A DNA stretch of 64,000 nucleotides from Deltaproteobacteria bacterium (GCA_017644045.1 JAEPMI010000007.1:558001-622000), one strand, 5' to 3'; counted from the stretch's first letter, positions 36,696 to 46,117 are shown. The notes: generated by a model from the letters alone, not told the origin. A program made the numbers and translations.

Positions 36696-37726
36696 TACTT
36701 GCTCGTCACCTCGTGCACGTGATCGACGAGCTGCCGCACCTGATCGACGGTCGCGGTCGGCATGATCCCGTGGCCGAGGTTGAAGATGTGCCCCGGGTGG
36801 CCGCCGGCGCTCTCGAGCACCTTGTCCGCCGCCTTCTTCATCACGTCGGGCGGCGCGAGCAGCATCGCCGGCTCGAGGTTGCCCTGCACGGCGACCTCTT
36901 CCGGACCGCCGAGCCGATCCCAGGCGTCGCCGAGATCGATGCGCCAGTCGACGCCGATGACGTCGCCGCCGACCTCGGCCATCGGCCCGAGCAGCTCCGG
37001 GTTGCCGGTGCCGAAGTGCAGCACGGGCACGTCGTCGAGCTCGTCGAGGGCGTCGAAGATCCGCTCGGTGTAGGGCGCGACGTAGCGGTCGTAGTCCCCC
37101 GGCGAGAGGCAGCCGACCCAGCTGTCGAAGAGCTGCAGCGCGTCGGCCCCGGCGTCCGCCTGCGCGAGCAGGTAGGCGGCCAGCGCGTCGGCGATCTTGG
37201 TCATCAGCGCCTTCCAGGCCCCCTCGTCGCCGTACATGATCTTCTTGGTCTCGAAGTAGTTCTTCGAGCCGCCGCCTTCGATCGCGTACGCGGCGAGCGT
37301 GAAGGGCGCCGCAGAGAAGCCGATGAGCGGGACGTCGAGCGCGTCCTTCGCGAGCTCGATGGCCTTCATCACGTAGTCGAGCGACTCCTCGGCGTCGATC
37401 TCGTCCGGCATCTCGTCGATCTGCGCATTCGTGCGGATCGGATCGAAGATCTTCGGGCCGTGGCCCTTCTCGAAGTCGAAGGGCACGCCGAGCGGATCGA
37501 GGATCAGCAGGATGTCCGCGAAGATGATCGCGGCGTCGACGCCGAGCTGCTCGACCGCGTCGACCGTGACCTGACACGCGAGGTCGGGGGTCTTGCAGAG
37601 CTCGAGAAAGCTCACCTTGGAGCGGATGGCCTGGTAGCTGGCCTGGTAGCGGCCGGCCTGGCGCATCAGCCAGATGGGCGTGTGGTCGGTGGGCTCTCGC
37701 CAGCAGGCGTCGATGAAGGCGCTCAT
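36695..37726 (-). CDS. hemE: Uroporphyrinogen decarboxylase
   Basis: Removes four carboxyl groups from uroporphyrinogen III to give coproporphyrinogen III. The N-terminal signature WLMRQAGRY (about residue 28) and the C-terminal FNLGHGI landmark are present; 343 residues is normal. ATG 37726 was preferred over GTG 37747. It lies 27 nt after folC and immediately before hemG on the minus strand. Confidence 0.95.
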   Translation of the reverse strand: MSAFIDACWREPTDHTPIWLMRQAGRYQASYQAIRSKVSFLELCKTPDLACQVTVDAVEQLGVDAAIIFADILLILDPLGVPFDFEKGHGPKIFDPIRTNAQIDEMPDEIDAEESLDYVMKAIELAKDALDVPLIGFSAAPFTLAAYAIEGGGSKNYFETKKIMYGDEGAWKALMTKIADALAAYLLAQADAGADALQLFDSWVGCLSPGDYDRYVAPYTERIFDALDELDDVPVLHFGTGNPELLGPMAEVGGDVIGVDWRIDLGDAWDRLGGPEEVAVQGNLEPAMLLAPPDVMKKAADKVLESAGGHPGHIFNLGHGIMPTATVDQVRQLVDHVHEVTSK

Positions 37727-37753
37727 GGGTGGCGAAGTATGGACCACCGCGCC

Positions 37754-39061
37754 TCACATGGCGATGGGTGGATCGCTTCGAACGCCGAGAACTTCGGCGC
37801 GGGCCGCCTGCACCAGAAAAATCGACCCCGCGACGAGCACCGTTCCGTGGTCACCGGCGAGGGCGCGAGCGCGTGCGAGCCCCTCGGAGACCGTGGCCGC
37901 CACCTCACCGGGGCGAACCGCCTGGAACACCGAGAGACTCTCCGGTGCGCGAGGCATCGGCGGGATCGCGTAGACGCGCTCGTCGACCACATCGTCGAAG
38001 GGGCCGAGCATGTTCGCGTAGTCCTTGTCGGCCATCGCGCCGAAGAGGAGCACCACCGGTCCGGGCACGGTGCGCCGACGCAGGAATGCTCCAAACGCCT
38101 CGCAACCGTCGGGGTTGTGGCCGCAGTCGAAGACCACCTGGCGCCCGCCGTCGCGCACGACCTCGAGACGCCCGGCCCAGTCGACGTTCTCGAGCCCTTC
38201 CCGGATCGCCATCGACGGCACCGGGAAGCCACCCGCGTCCAGCCGCTCGAGCGCCGCGCGCGCGATGGCGGCGTTCTCCGCCTGGAACTCGCCGCGCAGA
38301 CCGAGCGCGTACTCGCTCTCCCGATCGCCGACGCGCAGCCGAGCCCGCCCGGGCGAGTCGAGCGGGAGCTCGCCTGCCGGCACGATGGGCTCGCCTTCGA
38401 AGTCCTCGCCGATCCACCAGGCGTCGGTGCCGTGGTGCGCGAGCTCCGCTTCGATGGCGGCCCGCGCCTCGGGCTCGCGGGCGCCGATCACCGCGGGCAC
38501 GCCAGGCCGGAGGATCCCCGCCTTCTCGTGCGCGATGGCGCCCAACGTATCTCCGAGGATCTTCGTGTGGTCCTTCGCGATACGCGTGATGACGCTGACG
38601 GCTGGGCGGCGCACGACGTTCGTCGCGTCGAGCCGTCCACCGAGACCGACCTCCACCACGGCGACGTCGCAGCGGTGATCCCGAAAGGCCTCGAACGCCA
38701 TCAGCGCCGACACCTCGAAGAAGGTCAGCGGCGGCAGGGTCGGCAGCACGCTTCGGATGTCGCTCAGTCGCTCGGCGACCTCCGACTCCGGGAGTGGCGC
38801 GCCGCCGATCATCACTCGCTCGGCGAAGCGGTGGAGGTGCGGCGAGGCGAAGCGGCCAGTCCGATACCCCGCTTCGCGGAGCGAGCGCTCGACCATCGCG
38901 CAGACGCTGCCCTTGCCGTTGGTGCCGGCGACGTGGACCACGGGCACCGTGTCCTGCGGGTTCCCACGCTCGGCCACCGCGCCCGTCATGCGGTCGAGCT
39001 CGAGGCGAACGCCTCGGGCGCTCAGCCCGTAGAGCCACTCGAGCGCTTCGACGTACTCCAT
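37754..39061 (-). CDS. folC: Bifunctional folylpolyglutamate synthase/dihydrofolate synthase
   Basis: Adds glutamate to dihydropteroate and to folates. The Mur-ligase-like ATP loop GTNGKGS is near residue 46, and the family regions SPHL, ALMAF, HTKILGDT and DCGHNPDG are clear. 435 residues is normal. It follows accD by 12 nt; accD-folC adjacency is a conserved arrangement in many bacteria. Confidence 0.93.
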   Translation of the reverse strand: MEYVEALEWLYGLSARGVRLELDRMTGAVAERGNPQDTVPVVHVAGTNGKGSVCAMVERSLREAGYRTGRFASPHLHRFAERVMIGGAPLPESEVAERLSDIRSVLPTLPPLTFFEVSALMAFEAFRDHRCDVAVVEVGLGGRLDATNVVRRPAVSVITRIAKDHTKILGDTLGAIAHEKAGILRPGVPAVIGAREPEARAAIEAELAHHGTDAWWIGEDFEGEPIVPAGELPLDSPGRARLRVGDRESEYALGLRGEFQAENAAIARAALERLDAGGFPVPSMAIREGLENVDWAGRLEVVRDGGRQVVFDCGHNPDGCEAFGAFLRRRTVPGPVVLLFGAMADKDYANMLGPFDDVVDERVYAIPPMPRAPESLSVFQAVRPGEVAATVSEGLARARALAGDHGTVLVAGSIFLVQAARAEVLGVRSDPPIAM

Positions 39062-39073
39062 GCTCAGAGCGCT

Positions 39074-39913
39074 CTAGTCGAGCAGGTGCGAGAGCATGCG
39101 GGCGATCGTGGCGCGCATCTCGTGCCGGTGCGCGATGCGGTCGACCATGCCGTGCTCGAGCAGGAACTCGGCCCGCTGGAAACCCTCGGGGAGCTGCTGA
39201 CGGATCGTCTGCTCGATGACTCGCGGACCGGCGAAGCCGATGAGCGCCTTCGGCTCGGCGATGTTCACGTCGCCGAGGAGCGCGAAGCTGGCGGCCACGC
39301 CGCCGGTCGTCGGGTTGAGCAGCACGCTCACGAAGGGCAGCCCCGCCTCTCGCAGGCGCCCGAGCGCCGCGACGCTCTTCGCCATCTGCATGAGCGAGAG
39401 CGCGCCCTCTTGCATGCGCGCGCCGCCCGAGGCGCTCAGCAGGATGACGGGCTGCTTCGTCTCGAGCCCACGCTCGAAGAGCCGCGTGATCTTCTCGCCG
39501 ACCACCGAACCCATCGAGCCGCCCATGAAGCGGAAGACGAAGAGCCCGATCTGAACGTCACGGCCGACCATCCGGCCGCCGCCGCTCATGAACGCGTCCT
39601 TCACGCCGGACTTCTTGCGGCTCTGGACGATGCGGTCCGAGTACTTCTTGGAGTCGACGAAGCCGAGCGCATCGGTGGGCTCGAGGTGGTCGTCGTGCTC
39701 CTGGAAGGAGCCGGGGTCCAAGAGCAGGTCGACCCAGGCCTCGGCGCTGAGCTTGTAGTGATGATCGCACTGCGGGCAGACCTCGAGGTTGTCCGCGAAC
39801 TCCTCGGCCTTGAGGGTCTGCTGACAGGACTCGCAGAGCCGGAAGACTCCGCGGCCCAGCGTCCGCTTCTCGGATGCGTCTTTGCTCGCTTTACGCTTGG
39901 TGAAGAGCGCCAC
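39074..39913 (-). CDS. accD: Acetyl-CoA carboxylase carboxyltransferase subunit beta
   Basis: Transfers carboxyl from biotin to acetyl-CoA together with AccA. A four-Cys zinc finger (CESC ... CPQC) lies at about residues 27-50, followed by the crotonase-like core with SASGGARMQEG and NPTTGGVAAS. 279 residues is the normal length. accB and accC are at 45548-47464; accA is not in the window. Confidence 0.95.
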   Translation of the reverse strand: MALFTKRKASKDASEKRTLGRGVFRLCESCQQTLKAEEFADNLEVCPQCDHHYKLSAEAWVDLLLDPGSFQEHDDHLEPTDALGFVDSKKYSDRIVQSRKKSGVKDAFMSGGGRMVGRDVQIGLFVFRFMGGSMGSVVGEKITRLFERGLETKQPVILLSASGGARMQEGALSLMQMAKSVAALGRLREAGLPFVSVLLNPTTGGVAASFALLGDVNIAEPKALIGFAGPRVIEQTIRQQLPEGFQRAEFLLEHGMVDRIAHRHEMRATIARMLSHLLD

Positions 39914-39992
39914 GGCGGGGGCCTAACACGCACCCCCACCCTCGCGGTAGCGGCCGAGTGGCCAATTTCGCGACGCGACGCGTCAACCGCGC

Positions 39993-40742
39993 TCAGCCGC
40001 GGGCCACGATCGCCGCCAGGTGACGGCCGGTTTCCCGGTCTCGACGGTAGGAGAAGAAGCGTTCGGGGTCGGCGAAGGTGCACCCGCCCACGTCGTCGAT
40101 CCGGGTCACGCCGAGACCCGTCAGCTCGCGCCGAAGGATCTCGGTCAGGTCCACGTGCGGCTTGGGCCGGGACCGATCGACCACGCTCGGCCCCTCCCCC
40201 GCCACGGCCGCCAAGCGCTCGGCCACGTCGTCGCCGACCTCGAAGCGATCCCCGCGAATGTGGGGCCCGACCGCCACGACCAGCTCGCTCGGTGGGTGCG
40301 CCAGTGCCTCGATCGTCGCGGTGACGATCCGCTGCTCGACCCCACGCCAGCCCGCATGCGCCGCGCCGACGTCGCCGCTCGGCGGGTGCGCGATGAGCAC
40401 CGGCGTGCAGTCGGCGACGCGAATGCCAATCGCGGTCCCGGCGCGCCGAGCGATCAAGGCGTCGCCCTCTTCCTGCCGCACGATCACCGGATCTTCGCCC
40501 GCGAGGATCTCCCGCACGCGATCGCCGTGCACCTGGCTCTGCTCGAAGAGCGACCCGGGGACGTAGCCGATCGCCTCCGCGAAACGTCGATGGTTCGCTT
40601 CGACGTTCTCGAGCGGGTCCCCGAGCCCCCGGCCCAGGTTGAGCGAGGCGAACGAGCCCTCGCTCACCCCGCCGGTCCGGAGCGAGAACCCATGCGCGAA
40701 GCCGGCCTCGGCGAGCGCGCCGGAACGGAGGAGGTCCGCCAT
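39993..40742 (-). CDS. pgeF: Peptidoglycan editing factor PgeF (laccase-domain, purine-nucleoside-active family)
   Basis: 249 residues. The metal-binding residues of this family are present: His in HGDRV, Cys in VADCTPVL and His in HAGWRG. YfiH/PgeF proteins trim L-Ser from faulty muropeptides in E. coli and show adenosine/purine phosphorylase activity in other bacteria; the local function is not resolved. Transcribed toward accD with an 80-nt gap. Confidence 0.88.
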   Translation of the reverse strand: MADLLRSGALAEAGFAHGFSLRTGGVSEGSFASLNLGRGLGDPLENVEANHRRFAEAIGYVPGSLFEQSQVHGDRVREILAGEDPVIVRQEEGDALIARRAGTAIGIRVADCTPVLIAHPPSGDVGAAHAGWRGVEQRIVTATIEALAHPPSELVVAVGPHIRGDRFEVGDDVAERLAAVAGEGPSVVDRSRPKPHVDLTEILRRELTGLGVTRIDDVGGCTFADPERFFSYRRDRETGRHLAAIVARG

Positions 40743-40799
40743 GAACGCACGGTAGCAAATCCCCCGTCATCGCTGACCGTCAGGCGCGCATTTGCGCGG

Positions 40800-41891
40800 T
40801 CAGGTGCCGGTGGGCCTCGGCTCGACGCTCTGGATGTACGTCCAGAGCGCCCGCAGCTCGGTGTCGGTCATCTTGGCCGTGTAGCGCTCCATCAGCGTCA
40901 TCGGCGCGCCGAGCGCGCTGCCGTCCGGTCGCTTCATCTCACGCATCGCGACCACGAAGTCGTCGTACTCCCAGCCCGCGAGGCCATCCTCGTGCGGGGT
41001 GATGTTGCTCGCGGGGAGCCAGTCGGGCGGTCCGCCAGGGACCGGACCGCCCTCGAAGGTCGCGCGATGGCAGCCCGTGCAGACGCCCGCGAGGTGCTCG
41101 CCGAACTCCACGGTGTTCGCGACCTCCGGCGGCAGCTCCGGGTGGGCAGCTTCGTGATCGACCTTCCCCGCAGAGAGAGGGATCTCGCCCAACGCGAAGA
41201 GCACGGTGCCGAGCGGCCCGAAGGAGGGGGGCGCCGTCTGGTTGTCCACTGCGGGGAACGACCGGATGTAGACGATGATGTCGGAGAGCTCCTGGTCGCT
41301 CATTCGCTGGTAGTCCTCGGCGGGCATCGCGCTGGCGCGGCCGCCGGGCAAGATGCCGTGGCGCACCGCCTGGTCCCACTGCGCGGCGGTCCACTCGCTC
41401 ACGCGGCTGCCGTTGCCACCGGTGAGGTTGGGCCCGAGGAGCGTCCCGATCGCCGGGTCGTCGACCATCACGCCGCCCGAGAAGTCGTCGCCGTGGCACT
41501 CGATGCACGCATAACGCGCCTCGACCAGGTGACGGCCGCGCGCCTGAGCGCGTTCGAGCGCGAGCGCGTCCAGATCGACGCCCTCGAGCGGGTCGACCTC
41601 GGGCTCCGGTTCGGCCTGGGGGACCGGTGCCTCCGCCGGCACCTCGCCGGACGCCTCGACCGCGGGCGGCTCGGGCTCCGGCGCTTCCGCGCGCCGTTCC
41701 TCGCGGAGCGCTTCGATCTCCTCGTCCGTGAGGGCGAAGGGGATGGGGAAGTCGACCTCGTGGGCCGCATAGGCCTCCTCGAACATCGCCCCCGACTTCC
41801 ACGACGCCCACCCGTAGAAGCAGCCCGCCACGACGAGCAACACCGCCACGGTGATCCCGAGCCACTTCCCGATCTTCTTCAGCCGCGCCAT
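40800..41891 (-). CDS. Membrane-anchored dihaem cytochrome c
   Basis: 363 residues. One N-terminal membrane helix (about residues 12-30), a Glu/Pro/Ala-rich linker (about 65-110), then two c-type haem domains with CIECH (near residue 134) and CTGCH (near residue 275). Met ligands are likely but not pinned down. It should carry electrons in the periplasm. The start at 41891 has a good GGAGG site; a longer in-frame start lacks one. It is divergent from the SCP2 gene at 42015. Confidence 0.88.
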   Translation of the reverse strand: MARLKKIGKWLGITVAVLLVVAGCFYGWASWKSGAMFEEAYAAHEVDFPIPFALTDEEIEALREERRAEAPEPEPPAVEASGEVPAEAPVPQAEPEPEVDPLEGVDLDALALERAQARGRHLVEARYACIECHGDDFSGGVMVDDPAIGTLLGPNLTGGNGSRVSEWTAAQWDQAVRHGILPGGRASAMPAEDYQRMSDQELSDIIVYIRSFPAVDNQTAPPSFGPLGTVLFALGEIPLSAGKVDHEAAHPELPPEVANTVEFGEHLAGVCTGCHRATFEGGPVPGGPPDWLPASNITPHEDGLAGWEYDDFVVAMREMKRPDGSALGAPMTLMERYTAKMTDTELRALWTYIQSVEPRPTGT

Positions 41892-42014
41892 CCCACCACC
41901 TCCACCGCGGAGAATGGATGAGTCCATCATTCGTGTACAGTCACACAAATAGCGGCCCTAGATCGGGGACGGCCCATTTGCCGTGGCCGCGGCTCCGCGT
42001 CATGGTCGGCCGCC

Positions 42015-42464
42015 ATGAGCACCGGTCATCCCTTTCCTTCGCAGGCCTGGGCCGACGCCTTCAAGGACGCGGTCAACCAGAACGAGGCCTACCAGAAGCA
42101 CGGCAAGCCCTGGACCTTCGGGAAGGTCGCGATGGCGGTGAAGGCCGAGCCCGGCAAGGGCATCCCCGACGACGCCGGCTTCATTCTCGACGTGCACGAG
42201 GGCGCCTGCCGCGGCGTCGCGTACGTGAAGGGGATGGACGCGATGCAGGAGGCGCCCTTCATCATCGTCGCCGACTACGACCGCTGGCTGACCGTGATCG
42301 CGGGTGACGTCGACCCCATCAAGGCGATGATGGAAGGCAAGCTGAAGCTCGTGAAGGGCGCGCTGCCCACCATGCTCCGCTTCGTCGAGTCCTCGCGCGC
42401 GCTCGTCAACAGTGCGACCGAGGTCGCAACGGACCTCGACGCCGCCCCCGAGCCGCCGAACTGA
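42015..42464 (+). CDS. SCP2 sterol-binding domain protein
   Basis: 149 residues, a single SCP2-like domain. W near residue 12, the AD-x-D strand (IIVADYDRWLTVI), and the closing MEGKLKLVKG segment match the family. Such proteins bind hydrophobic ligands such as sterols or acyl chains. The stop overlaps the next gene's ATG, so the two SCP2-like proteins are coupled. The ligand is unknown. Confidence 0.8.
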   Translation: MSTGHPFPSQAWADAFKDAVNQNEAYQKHGKPWTFGKVAMAVKAEPGKGIPDDAGFILDVHEGACRGVAYVKGMDAMQEAPFIIVADYDRWLTVIAGDVDPIKAMMEGKLKLVKGALPTMLRFVESSRALVNSATEVATDLDAAPEPPN

Positions 42465-42895
42465 TGGAGCCCTTCGTCGCCCTCGCCCCCGGCGCCGAGC
42501 GCAACGGCTTCGCGCCGATGCTGGCCCAGCTCGTTCGGGACAACCTCACCGAGCGACCGACCAAGAAGGACACGCTGCGCAAGATGCGCGGCCGCGTCGC
42601 GCTGGTGATCGAAGACCTCGAGCTCGTGGTCACGCTCCACTTCCACGACGGCGGCGTCACCGTCCACGACGACTTTCACGGCATCCCCGACACCACGGTC
42701 CGCACGACGGCGGAGTGGATCACCAAGATGTCGCTCATCGAGCTCGAGCCCCGCTTCGGGCTCCCCGACCCCCGTGGCGAGGTCGCCCGCGAGGTCGCCA
42801 AGGCGCAGGCCGACGGCTCCATCAAGGTCCACGGCGGCCTGCCGCGGCTCCCCCTGATGCTCCGGCTGACGAAGCTCCTCAGCGTCGTCGGCTAG
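42464..42895 (+). CDS. SCP2-like lipid-binding protein
   Basis: 143 residues with an N terminus and C-terminal helix pair (IKVHGGLPRLPLMLRL) that resemble the SCP2 fold, though weaker than the gene upstream. It starts with ATG overlapping the TGA of the preceding gene. It ends 1 nt before the Rieske gene on the opposite strand. A shared role with the upstream SCP2 protein is inferred from coupling. Confidence 0.65.
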   Translation: MEPFVALAPGAERNGFAPMLAQLVRDNLTERPTKKDTLRKMRGRVALVIEDLELVVTLHFHDGGVTVHDDFHGIPDTTVRTTAEWITKMSLIELEPRFGLPDPRGEVAREVAKAQADGSIKVHGGLPRLPLMLRLTKLLSVVG

Positions 42896-42896
42896 A

Positions 42897-44105
42897 CTAG
42901 GGTTCCAAGTAGCGCTGCACCGTCGCGTGCATGTGCAGGATCGCGACCTCGAAGCGCCCGAGCCGCAGGTGCTCGAAGCCCGGCGAGTGCATCCCGCGTT
43001 GGACCGCGAGCACCTGCGCGAGGTCGTCCTCGGTGACCTTGCCCGAGCCCTCGATCTCGTCGACCGCGTAGCGTGAGACCTTGGGGATCGGCCGCTCGTC
43101 GCCCGGCGCGACGCGGCGGAAGGTGAGCTGGTCGAAGGACGTGCGCTCGGGGTCCGTCGGGTGCGGTCGATGGCGGTGGAGCATCGCGTTGGTCGGATAG
43201 ACGTTCAGCGTCTGGCTCGGGAAGAGCATCCAGCTCCGGCCCATCGTGAGCTCGTCGTCGCTGAGCCGCTCGATGCCCTGTGCGCGCAGCGCGGCGCGCA
43301 GCACCTCGGGCGCCCTCCGCGCGTCTCCGTCGAGCCCCGCGGGGTCCGCGCCGTTGTCTCGGAGCAATCCCTCGAGCGCCTCGGTGACCTCGACGGGATC
43401 CGCCTGGGCGCTCGGCCGCCCGATGGTGAACGTGTGCTCGCAGTGCGGACCGTGCGTCACTGCCGCCAGCGAGCTCGGGTCCACCATCCCGAGCAGGTAC
43501 GGGTGGACCGCCGCCACGTGATAGGCCTCGTTGAAGAGGTCGGCGACCGTCTTCCAGTTGCAGGGCAGCTCGAAGGTCTTCTGATCGACCAGCGCGTAGT
43601 CCTCGAGCCCGTAGGGACCGAGCGCATCGGTGAGCGGCGCGAGCCACTCGGCGAGCGACTCGGCGGGCTCGCCGAGGTGGACGAAGACGTGGCCCGCCCA
43701 CGTCGCGCAGCGCAGCTCCGGCAGTCGGATCGGTCCCTCGGCCAGCGCGCCGAACGCGTCGCGCTCGGGCACGTGCGCCAGATCGCCCTCGAGCGTCCAC
43801 TGCCAGTGGTGCAGCGGGCAGCGCAGCTGCTGCAGCCGGCCGCGCGGCGCTTCGACGAGCTGACGACCACGGTGCTGGCAGACGTTGTGGAAGGCCCGGA
43901 GCTCACCATCGCCACCGCGAATCACCAGCACGTCGGCGACGCCGCCGAGCCGCACGGTCACGAAGGTCCCCGGCTCGCGCACCAGATCGAGCGCCGCCGC
44001 ATGCAACCACACCCGTGGCCAGAGGCGCTCCCTCTCCGCCGCCGCCACGGCGGGCGAGAGGTAGCGCTCCTTCGGGATCGTCCCGGTCTCGGCCTCGGAG
44101 CTCAT
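42897..44105 (-). CDS. Rieske non-haem iron oxygenase, alpha subunit
   Basis: 402 residues. N-terminal Rieske 2Fe-2S centre with CQHRG and CPLHHW (about residues 72-95), then a catalytic domain whose mononuclear iron ligands begin at NEAYHVAAVHPY. Family members hydroxylate aromatic rings, quaternary amines or sterols; the substrate here is unknown. The reductase and ferredoxin partners are not adjacent. ATG 44105 was chosen because the farther upstream part is Arg/Gly shadow sequence. Confidence 0.88.
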   Translation of the reverse strand: MSSEAETGTIPKERYLSPAVAAAERERLWPRVWLHAAALDLVREPGTFVTVRLGGVADVLVIRGGDGELRAFHNVCQHRGRQLVEAPRGRLQQLRCPLHHWQWTLEGDLAHVPERDAFGALAEGPIRLPELRCATWAGHVFVHLGEPAESLAEWLAPLTDALGPYGLEDYALVDQKTFELPCNWKTVADLFNEAYHVAAVHPYLLGMVDPSSLAAVTHGPHCEHTFTIGRPSAQADPVEVTEALEGLLRDNGADPAGLDGDARRAPEVLRAALRAQGIERLSDDELTMGRSWMLFPSQTLNVYPTNAMLHRHRPHPTDPERTSFDQLTFRRVAPGDERPIPKVSRYAVDEIEGSGKVTEDDLAQVLAVQRGMHSPGFEHLRLGRFEVAILHMHATVQRYLEP

Positions 44106-44153
44106 ACGTCGCACGCTACCAGCGCCGATCGCGACGCGTCCCCCAGAACGACG

Positions 44154-44185
44154 AAACCCCGACGCCAACGAAGTTGGGTCGGGGT
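44154..44185 (-). terminator. Terminator of tRNA-Leu
   Basis: A long stem (44156-44169 with 44173-44185) with one bulge and a GAA loop, read on the minus strand and followed by three U residues. It lies about 50 nt after the tRNA-Leu 3' end. Confidence 0.65.
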
Positions 44186-44233
44186 GTTGCCGAGGAGGGG
44201 CCGGGGCGGCCGGCCCTTCTCTTACAGAAACGG

Positions 44234-44315
44234 TGCGGACGAGAGGAGTCGAACCTCCACGGGTTGCCCCACTGGATCCTTAATCCAGCGCGTCTGCCAA
44301 TTCCGCCACATCCGC
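44234..44315 (-). tRNA. tRNA-Leu (anticodon TAA)
   Basis: Minus-strand cloverleaf with acceptor GCGGATG/CGTCCGC, anticodon loop TTAAGGA, a long variable arm as in class II tRNAs and T loop GTTCGACTC. CCA is not encoded. Confidence 0.95.
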
Positions 44316-44360
44316 AGGTTGTCAGCTCTCGAGAAAGCGTTGCCCTCGCGAGAGGCGTCC

Positions 44361-44388
44361 CTTTTAGCCTCGGCTCCGCTCTTGTCAA
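44361..44388 (-). promoter_or_regulatory. Sigma-70 promoter of tRNA-Leu
   Basis: Minus-strand TTGACA (44388-44383) and TAAAAG (44366-44361) are separated by 16 bp. The -10 is followed by a GC-rich discriminator, as in stable-RNA promoters. Confidence 0.65.
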
Positions 44389-44426
44389 GCCAGGAAAACG
44401 ACACGCGGCCCACCACGTGGTAACTC

Positions 44427-44522
44427 GTGGTGGTGCCTGCTTGGGTCGCATGGACGCTCTTCTTCGTGCTCGGCCTCGTCGCCATCGCGCTCACGCGCCG
44501 GCTCGACGACCGCGACCGCTGA
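44427..44522 (+). CDS. Possible 31-residue membrane peptide
   Basis: A GTG codon (three in a row at 44427-44435) opens a 31-codon frame with a hydrophobic helix (WVAWTLFFVLGLVAIALT) and a charged tail RRLDDRDR, ending TGA at 44520. An in-frame stop lies immediately upstream, so it cannot be longer. There is no clear ribosome site. Small transmembrane ORFs are often real, but this is unconfirmed. Confidence 0.35.
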   Translation: MVVPAWVAWTLFFVLGLVAIALTRRLDDRDR

Positions 44523-44589
44523 ACGAGCGCCCCGAACGTCGGCGAACTTGACCCGTAAGGCCGTTCCATGCGGAGATCGGGTCCCCGCC

Positions 44590-44952
44590 ATGTTCAAGGA
44601 AGTACTCCAAAGCGTCGTCGACAACACCGAGGGTGGCATCGCCGGCCTCCTCATGGGCTACGACGGCATCCCCGTCGATCAGTACGTCCGCCAGGGTCAG
44701 ACCATCGACGTGGAGTCGGTGGGCATGGAGTACAGCGTCGTCCTCAAGCAGATCCTCAAGGCCGCCGAGATGCTCCAGGCCGGCGCTGCCAAAGAGGTCG
44801 CGATCAAGGCCGAGCGGATCACGACCGTCATCCGGCTGATCAACGAAGAGTACTTCGTCGCGGTGACGCTCCAGCCCTCGGGCAACCTCGGCAAGGCGCG
44901 CTTCCTCCTCCGCACCCGCGGCCAGTCGCTGGCCGACGAGCTGACGTTTTAG
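44590..44952 (+). CDS. Roadblock/LC7 domain protein
   Basis: 120 residues, a single roadblock/LC7 domain (helix, GLLMGYDGIPVDQY, five strands). In myxobacteria such proteins (for example MglB) act as GTPase-activating or polarity partners of small GTPases such as MglA. No GTPase gene is adjacent and I do not claim it is MglB itself. ATG 44590 was used because the 14 codons before it look like untranslated sequence. Confidence 0.82.
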   Translation: MFKEVLQSVVDNTEGGIAGLLMGYDGIPVDQYVRQGQTIDVESVGMEYSVVLKQILKAAEMLQAGAAKEVAIKAERITTVIRLINEEYFVAVTLQPSGNLGKARFLLRTRGQSLADELTF

Positions 44953-45062
44953 ATGAGGGTTTGGCACCCAAACCCTCTCTCGTCGGCTAGGCCTCCTCGA
45001 TTCACCCGAACTCCCCCGCCCATTGCGCTGCCGCGCGCGATCGGCGCAGCGATATCTGAGCC

Positions 45063-45512
45063 TTGGACCGCGTCCTCGTCCTGAGCGGGCCGAACCTCAA
45101 CCTGCTGGGCACCCGGCAGGTGGACATCTACGGCCTCGCCACCCTGGAGGCGATCCACGAGAGCCTCGCCAAGCTGGCCCAGGAGCTCGGCGTCGCCGTC
45201 GACTGCCGCCAGTCGAACCACGAGGGCGAGCTGATCGACTGGATCCACGAGGTCCGCGAGTCGCACGTGGGGATCGTCTTCAACCTGGGGGCCTACACTC
45301 ACACGTCGATCGCGATCGCCGACGCGCTGAGGGCCATTTCCCTCCCCTCGGTCGAGGTCCACCTCTCGAACATCCACGCGCGAGAGGCCTTTCGGGCACA
45401 CAGCCACACCGCCTCCGCGGCCATCGGCGTCGTCACGGGATTCGGTCCTGCGAGCTACACCCTTGGCTTGCGGGCGCTCATGGACTATCTGGGCCGTTCC
45501 AACCAGGACTGA
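45063..45512 (+). CDS. aroQ: 3-dehydroquinate dehydratase, type II
   Basis: Third step of the shikimate pathway. The signature PNLNLLGTR, catalytic Tyr in IYG, NLGAYTH and [10 protein letters not shown] are all present; 149 residues is the normal length. Start is TTG because no ATG or GTG fits before the conserved LVLSGPN. It lies 35 nt upstream of accB; aroQ-accB-accC order is conserved in several bacterial groups. Confidence 0.94.
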   Translation: MDRVLVLSGPNLNLLGTRQVDIYGLATLEAIHESLAKLAQELGVAVDCRQSNHEGELIDWIHEVRESHVGIVFNLGAYTHTSIAIADALRAISLPSVEVHLSNIHAREAFRAHSHTASAAIGVVTGFGPASYTLGLRALMDYLGRSNQD

Positions 45513-45547
45513 GGGCAGACGCCCGGTCCGGAGAGGTACCAGGAACA

Positions 45548-46006
<459 letters not shown>

Positions 46007-46081
46007 CCGACCGCGCTGGCAAGGCGCGCGACCGCGCGCCCGTTCGGGTGGGAGCGAGTCGTCGGCTTTGCCGACGCGACG

Positions 46082-46108
46082 CGGGAGGGTCTTTCGAAGA
46101 CCCTCCTG
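46082..46108 (+). promoter_or_regulatory. Hairpin between accB and accC
   Basis: A near-perfect stem (CGGGAGGGTCTT at 46082-46093 with AAGACCCTCCTG at 46097-46108, one G-U pair) with a 3-nt loop. It ends just before the accC ribosome site (GGGAGG at about 46108-46113), and has no U tract. It could limit accC translation or stabilise a processed mRNA. Confidence 0.5.
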
Positions 46109-46117
46109 GGAGGTAAC

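Noticed and set aside
36713-40324. A plus-strand open frame of about 1200 codons opposite hemE, folC and accD
   Set aside because: It is antisense to three firmly identified genes with conserved motifs; long antisense frames are normal at this GC content, and its product is an His/Arg/Val-rich sequence without domains.
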